Origin: Basidiobolus meristosporus CBS 931.73
Taxonomy: Eukaryota; Basidiobolomycota; Basidiobolomycetes; Basidiobolales; Basidiobolaceae
Direction of reading: 5' to 3'
DNA length: 64,000 bases
Assembly: GCA_002104905.1 (NCBI GenBank)
Contig: MCFE01000145.1
Coordinates: 1-64,000 of the forward strand
This document shows positions 23,770 through 35,989 of the stretch, piece by piece. Position numbers and translations under genes: made by a program. A model generated the notes under the pieces. It saw only the letters and a program-made list of their open reading frames with translations, searched no databases and was not told the origin of the DNA. Numbering within the stretch: the stretch's first letter is position 1; every line of letters begins with the position of its first letter.

Positions 23770-25378
23770 ATGTCCCAAGAAAAACCTAGAACTATACTGT
23801 GTATTGGTTAGCAGATATCCTCCCTACTTTTCTTCCTTACTAGAGACACTGATCATAGGTGGGATGAACCCCCATATTCGCTAGGCCCGAATCCCGCTTT
23901 TCAATCCACGCTTTATTTTGAGCAATTCCAAGTAGGCCAGGTCAATCGAGCCCGTAACAAGACTACTTCCATCGGTGGTAAAGGTAATTTGGTTGTGGGC
24001 GACTTGTTCCACAGAATGGTACTGAATGCGGTTTCGGTTTTCCAGGACAGAACTTTGTTTTGGCTACAGAGCAGTATGGCTTTCAAGATAAGGTAATCAA
24101 GGCTAGGGAAGGTGATTTGTGTAGAAGGCTAATATTTTGAGAGCAGGTCACCTTACTTCAAATTTTGGGCGGAGGCACTGGACAGGCTCTAGAAACGTCT
24201 TTGAGAGAGCGCGGATTCCACTTAGTCAACGGTAAGCTTTGCTCAGTGCCTGTTTGTTTATAGGAATTCGCTACTCACCGGAAGGTCCCTCTCGACGCAG
24301 TATACACCAAAAATCCCACTCGCAGCTGCACCACCGTTTTGGACGATCTGAGCGGTGAGATGACAGAGTTGATTGTAGGTTGGCCTCCTCATTCGTACCA
24401 ATTGATGGGGAGTAACTTGATTTCTCTTGTAGGAGCCATCAGAAAAGCTGAGTGAGGACGAGGTGTTGCAATTTGAGGAAGTTGGTAAGAGCCTACTGAG
24501 AAACGGCTCCGACGATTTGTTGGGCATTGCGTTATGTGGTAAATACAAGAGCTCTCAACTATCATATGGACCTGCCCTAGATCATTAACTGCTCTTGTTG
24601 ACCGCAGGGACCTTTCCATCCGGGGTTACGGGTGAAACATTTGCTAATATATTGACTACGAAGCCCAACGAGTCTGTATTTCTTTTGGACGCGTACAAGG
24701 ACGTGGCCAAAATCCTGGAAACCGGCAAAGTCAACGTGATGAAGATCAACCGAGAGGAGCTGAACAACATAGTTGGTGGTGCTCATGATTCGAGGTCGGT
24801 TGGATTCTGCCAGGTTGTATTGCACTCATATGATATCACGTCCGACTGACATTCGGAAATCAACTCCAAAGTGCCGCATCCGACGACATTCCATCCCTAG
24901 CACGTAGATTCTTTGCCATGTATCAGGTGGACTACTTGGCAATCACGAATGGGCCAGAGAGGTAAGTTGGACCAAGGGACCCCATGTTCGATCAATCTGT
25001 TGAGTATTCGCCTTGCAGGGCCTATCTGTTTCCAAACAGCGATTCGGAGTATTACGCGTTCGAGATTCCGAAGCTTACCAGCGTTCTGGGCAACGATTCC
25101 ACCAAGCCATTGCGCATCAACCCCCTTGGGGCCGGTGATACGTGCAGTGCGGTTTTCTTATGCGAGTACACTAAAACCAAGGTAGCGCCTGATTGATACG
25201 CCGTTGTAGAGTATAGCTGACACGAGCATTTTCCTAACAGGATGCCGCTGTTTCTTTGAAGCATGGTTTGGCTGCTGCTTCGGCATCTTGTCTCGTGTTG
25301 CATCAAACCGCCCAATTTGACATGGAGGTCAAGAGGACAATATACCAGGCCATCAAGATGGAAAAATCAAGTTATTAA
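23770..25378 (+). CDS. PfkB-family sugar-phosphate kinase (tagatose-6-phosphate / 1-phosphofructokinase-like)
   Basis: Predicted 341-aa ribokinase-fold kinase that phosphorylates a sugar phosphate with ATP in the cytosol. Ten exons close exactly in frame: 23770-23806, 23885-23983, 24046-24092, 24147-24231, 24301-24374, 24433-24538, 24608-24794, 24872-24961, 25019-25181 and 25241-25378. The N-terminus reads 'TILCIGPNPAFQSTLYF', then 'VNRA' and 'SIGGKGQNFVLATEQYGF' (first pfkB signature with GGKGQN), then 'GGGTGQALE', 'TRSCTTVLDD', 'GEMTELIEPS', 'CGTFPSGV', 'NREELN' and 'NPLGAGDTCSA', the catalytic GAGD loop (Asp is the base). The TR-C-T-x-LD and E-x-TE-[LI]-x-EP pattern is closer to LacC/FruK than to adenosine kinase or ribokinase. 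The substrate is inferred at family level only. All catalytic motifs are intact. Confidence 0.88.
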
Positions 25379-25548
25379 TTGAAGGGCCATCGTGGTGTAA
25401 TGGTCACAGGGGGGATTTTTATTGGTCATAGATGGATAAATGCATAGATTGTAATGACTCAAGGAGCATTAGGTAGTTGAAGAATGGGGTTGACCCACGA
25501 AGCTTGTCCAGTCTGGGAAGTCGGCTCAACATACGATGAATACCGCTT

Positions 25549-26010
25549 TCAATAAAATTTTGCGACAATTCCCAAGCCACTTAAAGTCAGTAACACACTT
25601 GGTAACAAGGGGTTGCCGGCGCTCGGAGCAACTGGGGTGGGGGTTACGGTGGGTGAGACTTGTGATCGGACGGATGATGCAACACTCAGGATATCAGAGG
25701 TAGCTCTAGATACACCAGAGCTGACGACCGACCCTACTGAAGATACCCCTTGCTCAACCTTCGAGGCAACCTTTGTCGCCTCTGAGCCAATGGCCGATGT
25801 AACAGAGGCTCCGATGCTGGCCCCGTCAGCGGTGCCTGTAGCTATGACCGAGCCCACTGCACCAGCTACAGAGTTCCAGGCAGCACCAGCGTCAGAAGGG
25901 ATCTGTTGAGCTACTGAGCGGATGGCAGAGCCAACATCTTGTGCAGAAGCGTACCCATCGAGAGTCATCAAGCCGAGGAAGAAGAGGGTGAATTGACCAG
26001 CAAACTTCAT
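25549..26010 (-). CDS. Small secreted Ala/Ser-rich protein, probable GPI anchor
   Basis: Predicted 153-aa intronless protein. The Met at 26,010 is preferred because a signal peptide ('FTLFFLGLMTLDGYASA') follows at once; the ORF is open further upstream, but that region is leader. The mature part is rich in Ala, Ser, Val and Gly, with repeated VGS-, SVAS- and SVGS-type units that suggest an amphipathic helix. A short 'TVTPTPVAPSAG' linker is followed by a hydrophobic C-terminal tail ('LLPSVLLTLSGLGIVAKFY'). The Ser/Ala/Gly-Asn before the tail is a plausible omega site. It is likely an abundant wall- or membrane-attached surface protein. No family recognised. Confidence 0.7.
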   Translation of the reverse strand: MKFAGQFTLFFLGLMTLDGYASAQDVGSAIRSVAQQIPSDAGAAWNSVAGAVGSVIATGTADGASIGASVTSAIGSEATKVASKVEQGVSSVGSVVSSGVSRATSDILSVASSVRSQVSPTVTPTPVAPSAGNPLLPSVLLTLSGLGIVAKFY

Positions 26011-26097
26011 AGTGGAGCAGACTAAATATGGAAGATAAGGCTGAAGGCTAGAAAAGGCGAAAGTAGTTAGTTGGATGCTGATGGACATGATGGTTCC

Positions 26098-26111
26098 TGT
26101 ATATATATTCC
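26098..26111 (-). promoter_or_regulatory. TATA box of the 25,549-26,010 gene
   Basis: 'tatatata' in reverse orientation lies about 90 bp upstream of the chosen Met and supports that start rather than the longer ORF. Confidence 0.5.
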
Positions 26112-26154
26112 CCAGGAGGGATTTATTGACAGACGACTGAATCCAGCTGAACAA

Positions 26155-27451
26155 TTACGATTCTTGTTTCTGCCGAACAATCATGTGTACCCCCTGAGTT
26201 TGATGACTTCAAATTGTTACACACACGATCAGCATGTCCCACCGGGGATTGTGATACGTATATGGGTCGTGGGTTGCGGGCTATATGCGGTCTCTCACAA
26301 TCCATAAAACCAATCCAACTGATCACTGGCACTCCATTGTAGATGCTGAATTGTCAAGGCAGGATGAACCGGTAGCATTGCAAGATATGGACCCGGGTCT
26401 ATTCTATAGGTGGGGTGCTCAGACCCTCGATGAACGCAAGCCCAGCGCAGCATCCAGTCCCATCGTTTCGGGAATCCTTACTTCATTCTTTCTCGACGCT
26501 TCTTTGATTGGCGTGGCTTGGACATCCTGTTGAAACCTATTTGAGCGGATATTTTTGGCAGCATGCCGGCCATTGCTGACGATTTGCAGGCTCACGATCA
26601 CGAATAGTGTTGGGCCATTGCATCTGAATCCTGGATTCACTGCGGTAATCCGGCTGTTTAGTATTCGCAGATAGTAGATGTCGACCAGTAATCCGGGAGC
26701 TGAGGGATCTGGACAAGCAATGATTATCAAGGAGTGGGCGCTCCCTATTCGACGATACAAGCATTGTGGGGGATTCCGAGAGGCAGCGCAGCTACTGATA
26801 TCTTGACTAGACGACAGTGAGAATCCGCACGCGTAGCAGGAGGCTCTTGGGAGCAAGAGCAATTGTCCCGCCATAGGGAGCTAGTTGGCATTGTGTAGTT
26901 GTATGCCTCCCATCGAAAAGCCCATGCAGACGATCGTCTTTTGAAGCGAAACATCGCCGAGGTGTTGGTCTGGCGACACACAATGACAAATCCGCGTTTC
27001 GCAGTTCGCTCGATTCGCAGTCATCCACTGTGTGAGCTGGTTTCCTTGTTGGTGCCTTCATTTTCAACGAAACCGGAACCATTGCCAAGGAGGTTCACTC
27101 AAAAAACTGCACCCCTTGTTACGCCTCTAAACGGTGCTGACCCAACACCTGGGCTCTCCTTCTAGTCAGGCCTCGATATGTCGAGCCTGGGTTTCGCTTT
27201 CGAATTCTCGTAAACAACCAAGTGTAAAGCTTTATTAAATCAAAATTTTATGCGATGAAAGACTGCTTTATATCCCAACTAGCTGAGGATAGATTCGGGT
27301 TCAAACAGAATTTCAGTGGCTTCGACAAGCGCGATCCGTTGCGTTGCGCGTCCGGGACGCGGGAGACTCAGGTGGGTGGAATCCATGTCTGATCAAAGGA
27401 GTATAGCTATCTAAAGGATGTTGGGCGTTCCACAATTTACATCTCCCTCTT
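26155..27451. other. Intergenic, no supported gene
   Basis: Overlapping ORFs on both strands (for example 26,419-26,874 minus) show no domains, signal peptides or convincing splice sites. Nothing else was seen. Confidence 0.4.
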
Positions 27452-27886
27452 TCACGCCCGGAAAAGATACACCAAGCATCCCACTACCATCTGGATATAT
27501 GGCTGCGGGCCTAGTGGTATCCCAGAGCTTGAGCGAACAGCCGCAGTTTGAGTGGACCAAACATTGGTACGAGTTCCAGAAGGAGTTGTCACAGGTGTAG
27601 TCCAAACTAAAGAGAAGGTCGAGCCAGAGTGACTGACCGTTGGTGCAGGCCTAGTGCTGTGCGGAGCAAGGGTAGGGTTTGAGGCACCGGTGGGAGCAAT
27701 GGCTTTGGAGGTTTGCTCAGCACTGGGGCTGTTGACTAGTGGGGGATTGGGCGTAGGGGCTACATTGGAGCTCTCGTCCATGAAAGTTCCTTCTTCTGGC
27801 AAGTCTGCCTCCATATCCTGAGCATTAGTGAATGTAACCAAGGTGATTGAGAGGAAGGCTATTATAATTGATGTTCTCATCGCCAA
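27452..27886 (-). CDS. Small secreted Pro/Thr/Ser-rich protein, possible GPI anchor
   Basis: Predicted 144-aa intronless protein (142 aa if the second Met at 27,880 is used). It has a signal peptide ('IIIAFLSITLVTFTNA'), an acidic stretch ('MEADLPEEGTFMDES') and a Pro/Thr/Ser-rich middle ('APTPNPPLV', 'STRPAPTVS'). The C-terminus is short and hydrophobic ('IQMVVGCLVYLF') and could be a GPI signal or a weak membrane anchor. The TATA box at about 27,929-27,936 supports the start. No family recognised. With the proteins at 14,836 and 25,549 it is the third low-complexity surface protein in the window. Confidence 0.65.
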   Translation of the reverse strand: MAMRTSIIIAFLSITLVTFTNAQDMEADLPEEGTFMDESSNVAPTPNPPLVNSPSAEQTSKAIAPTGASNPTLAPHSTRPAPTVSHSGSTFSLVWTTPVTTPSGTRTNVWSTQTAAVRSSSGIPLGPQPYIQMVVGCLVYLFRA

Positions 27887-27928
27887 GCGTATTCAATATG
27901 ATGCCAGCCCAACGGAGAGGCCGGCTAC

Positions 27929-27936
27929 TTATATAG
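27929..27936 (-). promoter_or_regulatory. TATA box of the 27,452-27,886 gene
   Basis: 'ctatataa' on the minus strand, about 45 bp before the first Met. Confidence 0.5.
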
Positions 27937-28885
27937 CCACCCGGGGCAATTTTGTTTGTGTAGATGCGTACTCTGTCACTCCGAGCTCCAGCATTGATTG
28001 TTGTGGAGCTCATGACGGATCTTACCGATAGGAGCATGAGATTGGGGAATGTACCATTTGGTCGACCAGCATAGGCTCTCAATGAACCCAGCACATATCC
28101 CCCTCATTCTCAGTCAGAGTCCACGATGTCCACAATCGAGGTAATGGCTAAAGATGCACGAGAGCGTGATGCAGATGGGATGCTCTTTCTCTTGATCAAC
28201 AGCCTATCGGAAGCTCTCTGACTATCATGAATCCAATGCAAACTTCCGAATGTTGATCATGTTCAATAGCCATGATGCTCGCTAAATAATGGTTGCATGC
28301 TCGGACCTCTGTGAGTGTTTTCATCCCACACCAAATCATATGAAATTCAGCAGCCGATCGACTTATTGCGTCAAGTCTTGATCACCTCCGGGTAGGGATG
28401 CAGGACTTTTGCCGCTTCGTGGGGCTGAATGAGTGAGGCTTGACGTGAACTATGTGGGTTAAGCGAACAGTAATCTAGTGAAGCAACCATCCCAACCTCT
28501 GCCTGTCAGGGACGCAGCCATCCGGTGCGATATGAGTACCCATGCTCAGGCAATAGCCTGGCGAACGCTCGGCAGTTGGTAACATCAGCTATACGCCAGG
28601 AGAATTCGTGAGGCACTCTTTATCTATCCGAAGTGCTGCCTGGCCGCGACCCGAGTCTTTCATGTTTCTTTCTGAAGCATGCTCACGCACTTCTGCAATT
28701 TGATACGAGAACGATGGAACACGAAATCCAAGACCAAGATGGGATGTATATTTGATGAATAAGATGTTTACATTGAAGTGATGAACCCTGAAACGTGAGC
28801 TCGATTCAAGAGCACACCGATCATACATAGATAATGAATGTTGAATAACTCGTAAATGTCAAGTCCCAACGGATGGTGTGGGGAT
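27937..28885. other. Intergenic, no supported gene
   Basis: No ORF with domain or splice support was seen. It includes the 3' flank of the NDK gene. Confidence 0.4.
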
Positions 28886-29573
28886 TTAGCTGGTGCTTGT
28901 GGTCTCCTTGGCCCTCCATTGATCTACATCGAATTCTGGGAAGAATATCTCGATCTCGCGCTTGGCGGTTTCGTCCGAGTCTGAGGTAAAGGTCGACTTG
29001 GTGAGTCAACACTGCCATGGTAGGAAAGCCTAAATTGAATTACCTGAGCCGTGAAAAGAGTTACGTGTGTCGGTCAATCCGTAGATGGAGCGTAAAGTGT
29101 CGGGTGCATTGATTGCCGCCCTTAGAATTCCAAGGAAACTCGTTAGGACCGGGACCAACGCTGAATGCGGAGGACAGGCTCACGATAACTTACCTGACTG
29201 GGTGAGTGGGTCCGATCAGGCCACGCCAGTCCTTGATAGCGTTGTCTTTACTAAGGATGAGTGCTTGAAAAGGGCCACTGAATGCCACAGTTGGACCAGC
29301 CTGGTTAGTCCAGGGAAATAAAATATGCACCTCTGGAACCTACCTGGTCATGTATCCGACCAATCTTTCAAAGAAGAATTTCCCCTTATGCTCGCCGTAG
29401 AATTTCTCCGCCTCGGCTTTGGTCCATACCAGATCTCTGCTCTCCACCACTTCGAACTTCGCCTCCTGGATCCGTTTATGGATCTGACTTACGGCAAGTG
29501 GGTTGGCGCACAAGTCCGGCTTCAGCAAGCCTAGGGTGAGCTGACGACACAGGGGAAGAGTAGGTTTGAACAT
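28886..29573 (-). CDS. Nucleoside diphosphate kinase (NME6-like)
   Basis: Predicted 161-aa NDK that transfers the gamma-phosphate between nucleoside triphosphates through a phospho-His. Four exons close in frame: 29573-29344, 29277-29194, 29120-29044 and 28980-28886 (introns 63-73 bp). Motifs are 'LTLGLLKPDL' (strand 1 with the KPD core), 'FYGEHKGKFFFERLVGYM', 'TSGPFQALILSKDNAI', 'WRGLIGPTHP', 'SIYGLTDTRNSFHGSDS' with the catalytic His in NSFHGSDS, and 'REIEIFFPE'. The 'KPDLCANPLAV' opening resembles NME6-type NDKs, often mitochondrial, more than the main cytosolic enzyme. The 12-residue N-terminal extension is too short for certain targeting. All active-site residues expected are present. 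Confidence 0.88.
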
Positions 29574-29868
29574 CGAAACGAGCCAAGAGAATGCGCCCTA
29601 GCCGGATCAAGTGGATCTTTTAAGAAGCGGATCAATTGTGGAGAAATTTCGGTTGTGAAGTAATCCAGCACCGATCAGAAAAATTTTGACTTCGATTTTA
29701 TTTAGGGATTCGAGGCGGTTTGTTACCAAGGTGTACAGGACAGCGATATCTTACAAGATTAAACAGATTCTGTGTCATACGAAACTAGGCTATTTCGCAT
29801 GGCATGGGAGAAAGAGATGTACACCCAGTGGCCGAGCACCGCTTGCTTTGTGCTGGCGCTATTTAGAT

Positions 29869-31153
29869 CTAGTGTATGCTCGACATACCAATCCCACGAT
29901 ACGTGGCCAACAGAATTCCGACCACGCATGTGATGTGCAAAAATGGCAGCGGGATCAACGTGTCTAGCAAACTGAGGCTGTCCAGCCTGTCCTCTAAACC
30001 ATAAATTATGGCCGATCGAGCAATGGAGAACGTAAGTGGACTGAACATTGGATGATCCCTCTCAACATTTGCTATGCCGGATAGAACAAAGGGAACGCTC
30101 CCCAGGGTTACGAGCCATGCGCTTGCTGGATGCCAAATTCTGTGATCGGTTATCAGACTGGACCAATCTGGAACCGTTAGTACGAACGAGGGATATGGTT
30201 CCCAAGAGCGCAAGGGAGCCCTATCTGCCCTAGACTATTCATTCTATTAGCGTGTGACGGCGGTATATTGAGAATCATTCTAACTGGACGTATACTCACT
30301 TGCAGGAATGAGTAAGCAATCACCATGAATTCTACAGTTAGTAGAAACAATAGGACGCGCCATACTAGAGCATTCTAGGTGGGATCAGAAGTCAGTTTTG
30401 GAAGACGAAGATCCCAAGGCATCTTACACCATTACCGTATATGAGCCGCTCCGTGATTTTTCGACAATCGGGATCTTCTTTTGGGTCGTAGGAACTTTGC
30501 AGGTAGGCCTTTCGAAAGGAGACCGTTGGCCCGGAGAAGAAGAGGAATGCTCATATTTCAAAGCTCCCTTGACTTTCTCTGGCTCCGGGGTATCGTCGTA
30601 GGGCTCCCGTTTCATGGGTATTTGCTCTTCGACTCGTACCTCAGCCTCTTCCTTTTCAGAAGACTCCTGTTGACGCCCCCGAGAAGAGAGTATAGGGGTA
30701 AGAGCCTCGCTCTCTCTAAAAAACAAAGTAGATCAGCAATTTCGCCGGCGTTTTTGGCAGGGTAGTTTTCGCTTACCCTCCCTGCAACTGGGTAGTTCTG
30801 GTGCTGGTTGGGCTGGAGGACCTGGCGTTTCTCTTTCGCGGGGTTGAACCAAGTGAGGCATTCAGTAAAGAGAGGATGTGGGGGTCGTTGCGGATATCGT
30901 TGTCATTCAGATACGCTCTGAGAAGGAAACGTGTTAGCGGGATATGACGCTCTGTTTTCACGAAGGAGACCACTGACTTTATTCTCGCTTCTAGATCGGG
31001 ACGTAGACCCTCGGTCGACAAGCCGAGTGCTTGAGCAATCTCTAAATAAACCCCGAATGTAAACATGGGCACGAAACTGGGATGAGAGCACGCCGCCTGC
31101 ATACCTACTAGCTCGAACTTTCTGAAACGGAGAAGGCTTGGGAGTGGTGCCAT
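29869..31153 (-). CDS. SAP-domain protein with C-terminal membrane helices (candidate inner nuclear membrane protein)
   Basis: Six exons were reconstructed by hand. The N-terminus carries a SAP-like DNA-binding helix-extended-helix: 'FRKFELVEIAQALGLSTEG' then 'DLEARIKAYLNDN'. A Ser/Arg-rich and then Glu/Lys/Pro-rich disordered region of about 120 residues follows ('ESSEKEEAEVRVEEQIPM'). After it come about four hydrophobic segments: 'VWRVLLFLLTVEFMVIAYSF', 'SAWLVTLGSVPFVLSGIANV', 'LTFSIARSAIIYG' and 'FLHITCVVGILLATY'. The last junction uses a donor GTATAC at about 30,290 and acceptor GGCAG, which keeps the frame open to the stop at 29,869. A DNA-binding domain tethered to membrane helices recalls inner nuclear membrane proteins such as Heh1/Src1, but the MSC domain is absent. 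Function is inference. Confidence 0.65.
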
Positions 31154-31507
31154 CGTGATGTAATCGACCAGCAGAGTAGAGAGGGTAGTGTCGTGAAAGC
31201 ACGGTAACTTGTTCCACTCACACACATATCAACAAATAAAAATCAATGTTTGTTGCTTATTATTTTGGAAATGCCAATAGTAAATACGGATATATGGAGA
31301 CTACGATCCATGGGGTCTTTGATTTAGGCCACCTGCCATTACCTCTCTGGCCTGAACGGTTCCTTGAGATCAACGGCTCAACAGGAAACCCGTTGTCCCA
31401 CTCCGCACTACAAAGGATATATCGGCACCTCACTGTAGCCTGCATCACTCAGTGGCTAGTAAAAGAAATTTATTGGTTGGTTTAAATATAAAACTCAAGT
31501 GCCAAAT

Positions 31508-31540
31508 GGGAGCGGGGAGGGGGAGGGAGAGGGAGAGGGT
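31508..31540 (+). repeat. G-rich purine tract
   Basis: Runs of 3-5 G separated by short A/G spacers (GGGAGGGAGAGGGAGAGGG type), just beyond the SHO1 stop codon. At least four G-runs could form a G-quadruplex on the plus strand or act in transcription termination. This is a simple repeat with no further evidence. Confidence 0.5.
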
Positions 31541-31617
31541 TAGATATTCTACGTAACTTGATAAACATTTACTGAGGGAATGCTGAATGGTTATACTTCA
31601 ACATGTAGAGCTGAAAG

Positions 31618-32500
31618 TTATATGATCCGGAAGAAGTTACTGGGAACGATCCCAACTGAACCGTCCGATTTTTTGGCCTGCCACCACTTGCCCTTGGTGT
31701 CGGCCACATCGACAACCTCGTCTTTCAAGAACGATATTTCATTGGGGTCGTCAGCACTTGCCTCGTACCCATAAAGCGCCTGAGCTCTATATGGGTAGTT
31801 ATTATCAGAGGGTGCACTGGCAGGCTTAGGCGTGGTTGTCGCGGCAACAGGAGGAACGATAGGCGCCACGGCTGGGGTGGAGGGGTTTCTCGCTTGGACC
31901 ATGGGCTGGCGATGGGTGGTTACTTCGTGGCCAACCACATGCGTAGAGTCGAGGTCGTCGTCTCTTCCCAGCAAAAACAGCCACGGAGCCAAGCCAACCG
32001 CGGTAATGAGAGATCCGCACCCCAAACCGATAATCGAGCGGGTCTTCGCATAGATGGTGTCGTCGATCTGGAAAATCAACAGCCCCACCACGGCGGCGGT
32101 AAACGTCAGCAGCTAGAACGGACAATTGCATGAGTATTTGGCTCGGCAGCATAGGCTGGTTGGGGGTACTTTACCGGAAACCGATAGTGCCAAACGGTTT
32201 TTGTGAAAAGGGCGGCCAGTGCCATGAGCAACAGAACCAGGGTGAATACCACCACCCACCACGTGAATCCAGAAGAACCAAGGACGATGGTGCAAACAAA
32301 CGAGATGATCCAACCACCCTACACAAAGTCCATTACCTACATGTTCCAAGGGAGTCTTTGGTGTAAGTACTTACCGTGGCCAGCGCCAATCCACCGAGGT
32401 AGAGTGGGCTTTTGTGTAACGATAGATCTGGCTCTGTCAGGTGGTCATGCCTGATGGTTTGGGGGTCGCGGTGGCGCTCGACAGGATCGCTGGTGTTCAT
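31618..32500 (-). CDS. SHO1: SHO1-type osmosensor: four membrane helices plus C-terminal SH3 domain
   Basis: Predicted 254-aa plasma-membrane adaptor of the HOG MAP-kinase pathway, which gathers Pbs2 and Ste11 by its SH3 domain. Three exons close in frame: 32500-32375, 32318-32175 and 32112-31618. Four helices are visible: 'GGWIISFVCTIVLG', 'WVVVFTLVLLLMALAALF', 'LLTFTAAVVGLLIFQ' and 'IIGLGCGSLITAVGLAPWLF'. A Pro/Ala/Thr-rich linker leads to the SH3 domain: 'YRAQALYGYEAS' (ALYDY motif), 'EISFLKDEVVDV', 'GKWWQAKKSDGSVGIVPSNF' (WW and the closing VPSNF). The Met at 32,500 gives an N-terminal cytosolic segment of about 35 residues, usual for the family. All hallmarks are present. The yeast protein is longer; basidiomycete forms are commonly short. 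Confidence 0.93.
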
Positions 32501-32659
32501 GATTGCCAATAACTTGGGGGCGTCGAGGTAGAATCGAGTGGATGAGAATTAAATTAGGGTGTAGGTATAACTTTAACGGGAAGTCGGTTGAGGGGAAGTG
32601 CCAAGCAAGCCTGGCTTTATAACCACGCTGGAGCTTGAATTAATCTATTTTTCCCGAGG

Positions 32660-33988
32660 ATGATTCGACCAAGACGTGAGCAATCATACTTCTACCTAGG
32701 AGTCAGCATAAATCTCAGCATTTCCCAATCTCAGTCATGGCTGAGTTGGGATTCACGCACCCGGAATTGTATCCTGGGATTCCCGATTTGATCTGCTGAT
32801 CAGGTCAGAAGGCTGCTCTGGGATGGTGGATGGATCGCGCATTACAGGGCAGACCCACTCGGTTCCAAGGAAATGACGTTGGTGCTGATTGTACGCACCA
32901 AGCAGCCCTTCCGCTATTAATATGAATCTTACATCTTCCATGGAAGTGATGTCATCCACCTTTCGACTATCCGATGACGAGTCTGCTTTCCATGACAGAC
33001 ATGGACGGCCCTTGGAAAGGCAAAGGCTGACCCGAGGATGAGCTGGGTGATGATGCTCGGTGAATTACAACATGCATAGAGCAACACCGCGACTCAACAG
33101 TCTCGTGCCGTCACCAAGGGCGAAGCTGGCCACGGGTCGAGCAGGGAGATCGGCTTGGCACCCGGTGGAACAGCCATACCATCCCTTCACGACGGGATCA
33201 TGCTGGAAGATCCGGTGGAAGATACCATTCAGATGCATACCGTCCGTGCCTTCCAAGCTACGATGAGCACTGCGCCCTTGAGCACCGAAGGGCTGTTCCT
33301 GGCCTTTGCATGATCGACTGGATGCAGTCTCATCAAGTGCGTGACCTGGATTCCCATGAATTGGCATTCGAAGGGCGAAGGAAGAAATTTACCGACCCAG
33401 ACTGTATGATTTGTTGGATGATCCGTTCGTGTGATTGGCAAGCACGGTGAAACCGAGCCCTAATCCATATCCAGAGCTCCACAACATCGATTGCCCAAGG
33501 CCAATATTCAACAGGAAGGAGCACTTTGCGGAACTGGAACATCCATTGCTCATCTTTCCTCCGCTCCATTTCCCCCTCGGATCACATGATCCCAGGGCCA
33601 TTACAATCTGGTATTGGATGCATCACCGCCGCTGATTCCTCGACACCCGAGTTGGGATTCCATTCGCTCTGGGATGCGGATTCCGGAGAGCTGGGACCCG
33701 ATTATTAGGTGGATAGGCATGCAGGTATGAAAAAGGCGCACCAGTTCTCTACCAAATGCTGACCTCCAGCAGGCCTGGGAAGTGGGACGAAGCGATGGGG
33801 GGGGGAACAGCAGACTTTATTAAATTTTCCATTGGGGAAGGACACGTGGGGCTAGTTGGACCATCGAGCGGCTGCTAGCCTCCAGGGTGGTAGGCGAAGG
33901 CCGCTTACGAAAAGTGGGCCGCTGCCCGAGAGCACGCGGTGTCTTAATGGGGCTTGGGCTTGTAACCTGTTGGAAACACGAACACCGA
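32660..33988. other. Intergenic, no supported gene
   Basis: Several overlapping 60-100 codon ORFs on both strands, none with a domain, signal peptide or splice context. A G-run at about 33,798-33,807 is the only simple feature. Confidence 0.4.
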
Positions 33989-34658
<670 letters not shown>

Positions 34659-35700
34659 GACTGGCGCGAGGGATGTAGGGATGTAGGTTGTACGGGGGAA
34701 GCAATGAAGGTTCCGCTGGATGGCGCCAGCAGTATTTCTACCCTGTCCGCAATTTTTTCTTCCCATCGTTGATAATCGTGGTGCATCTAGTGACCACTCC
34801 AGGAAAGCAGTCCCTTCCCAATAGCCCATCCTTTGGTGAACACAGCTTCTCTCCAAACCCATGGTCTTTGCCGCAATCGGTTTCGGCCCCATCGACAGTA
34901 TATGGTAGGTAGCATCTGGATCATCTCCCGCACGCGGTGCCCTGGACATGCCTGATTCGAAGTCCATATCAATTGGTAGCCTAATCCAGCCTGATTTGTA
35001 ATTGCCCGTGGATTTGGCGTTGGCTAGATGGAGATGATTTGGAATGGGTTCTAAATTGTACTAACGTCCAGTTCGCTAGAAGTAGTGATCGTTGCGGGTG
35101 GGGATGGATGACCGATGGGCCTCTCTCCACTACCATCTACCGATCTCCCCCGTCCACCAAGTCAATCGACTAGCTGAAATGTGGGAGGGCAACTAGGATG
35201 GCGAGTTTACTTTGGAGACCGGGCAAAATGGTTCCTACATGTTTGGTACACGGCCACCAAGACTTTTGCAATGCGGGAATTCTGAGGAGACAGAGTTCCG
35301 CTTGGATTCTTACTTCCCCAAGGAACATTGTCGTTTCTTAGCACACCTAGTGAGGGATAGGTCGGAGTTCCCAGAAACAACCAATGACCGGACTTCAAGA
35401 GCCTTGGGAGAGCCCACCCCAGCCTATAGAACTACCACGGAAATGCATGGTTAGGAAAATCGTGTTCTCCCTGAAGACAATGGCATGCTTTGCCCATAAC
35501 TGCTTGGCATCAAATCGTGCAAAAGTACTTTGGTTCCTGAATGGTGGCAAGGAGACCATATGGAGTTATTCTATGCCGGTCCCCTCCCAGATTTCCGTTG
35601 AACCGATCGCATGTTGCACTCCAATATATTGCTCATCCATCAGTTGTGCCCTACTAGATTAGTAAGCAACGATTTGTATCCCGGCATCTTCCACCAATGG
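34659..35700. other. Intergenic and right-hand compartment edge
   Basis: No supported gene; ORFs at 34,578-34,967 (upstream extension of the ferredoxin frame) and 35,212-35,662 lack features. CpG becomes rare after about 35,700, marking the start of repeat-dominated sequence. Confidence 0.4.
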
Positions 35701-35989
35701 TACTCACCCAACTATGGCTGCCAATGATGGGTTATTGCACACTGCCACCATACTAACTTCCCATATGATATTGATTCTTTTCTACCTCCCCTTGAACCAT
35801 TTGTATGCTGCACTGTAAAATAATCCCTCTTTTTTTTTATCTTACCCACATTACCACAGGTACGCCACACAAAGTCTGAATAAAAACACTACTGCATCCT
35901 GCCTGATCCCAATGTACACACACTGGCAGCAATCAACACTTATCTATTACCCTCACAAAAAAAGTCAAATAAAGGCTGGCAGAATACTA

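Noticed and set aside
27825-28094. 89-codon minus-strand ORF beginning MLGSLRAYAGRPN
   Set aside because: It covers the TATA box and signal peptide of the gene at 27,452-27,886 in another frame and has no features.
31246-31485. 79-codon plus-strand ORF upstream of the SAP gene
   Set aside because: Overlapped by an equally long antisense ORF, with no features; treated as intergenic.
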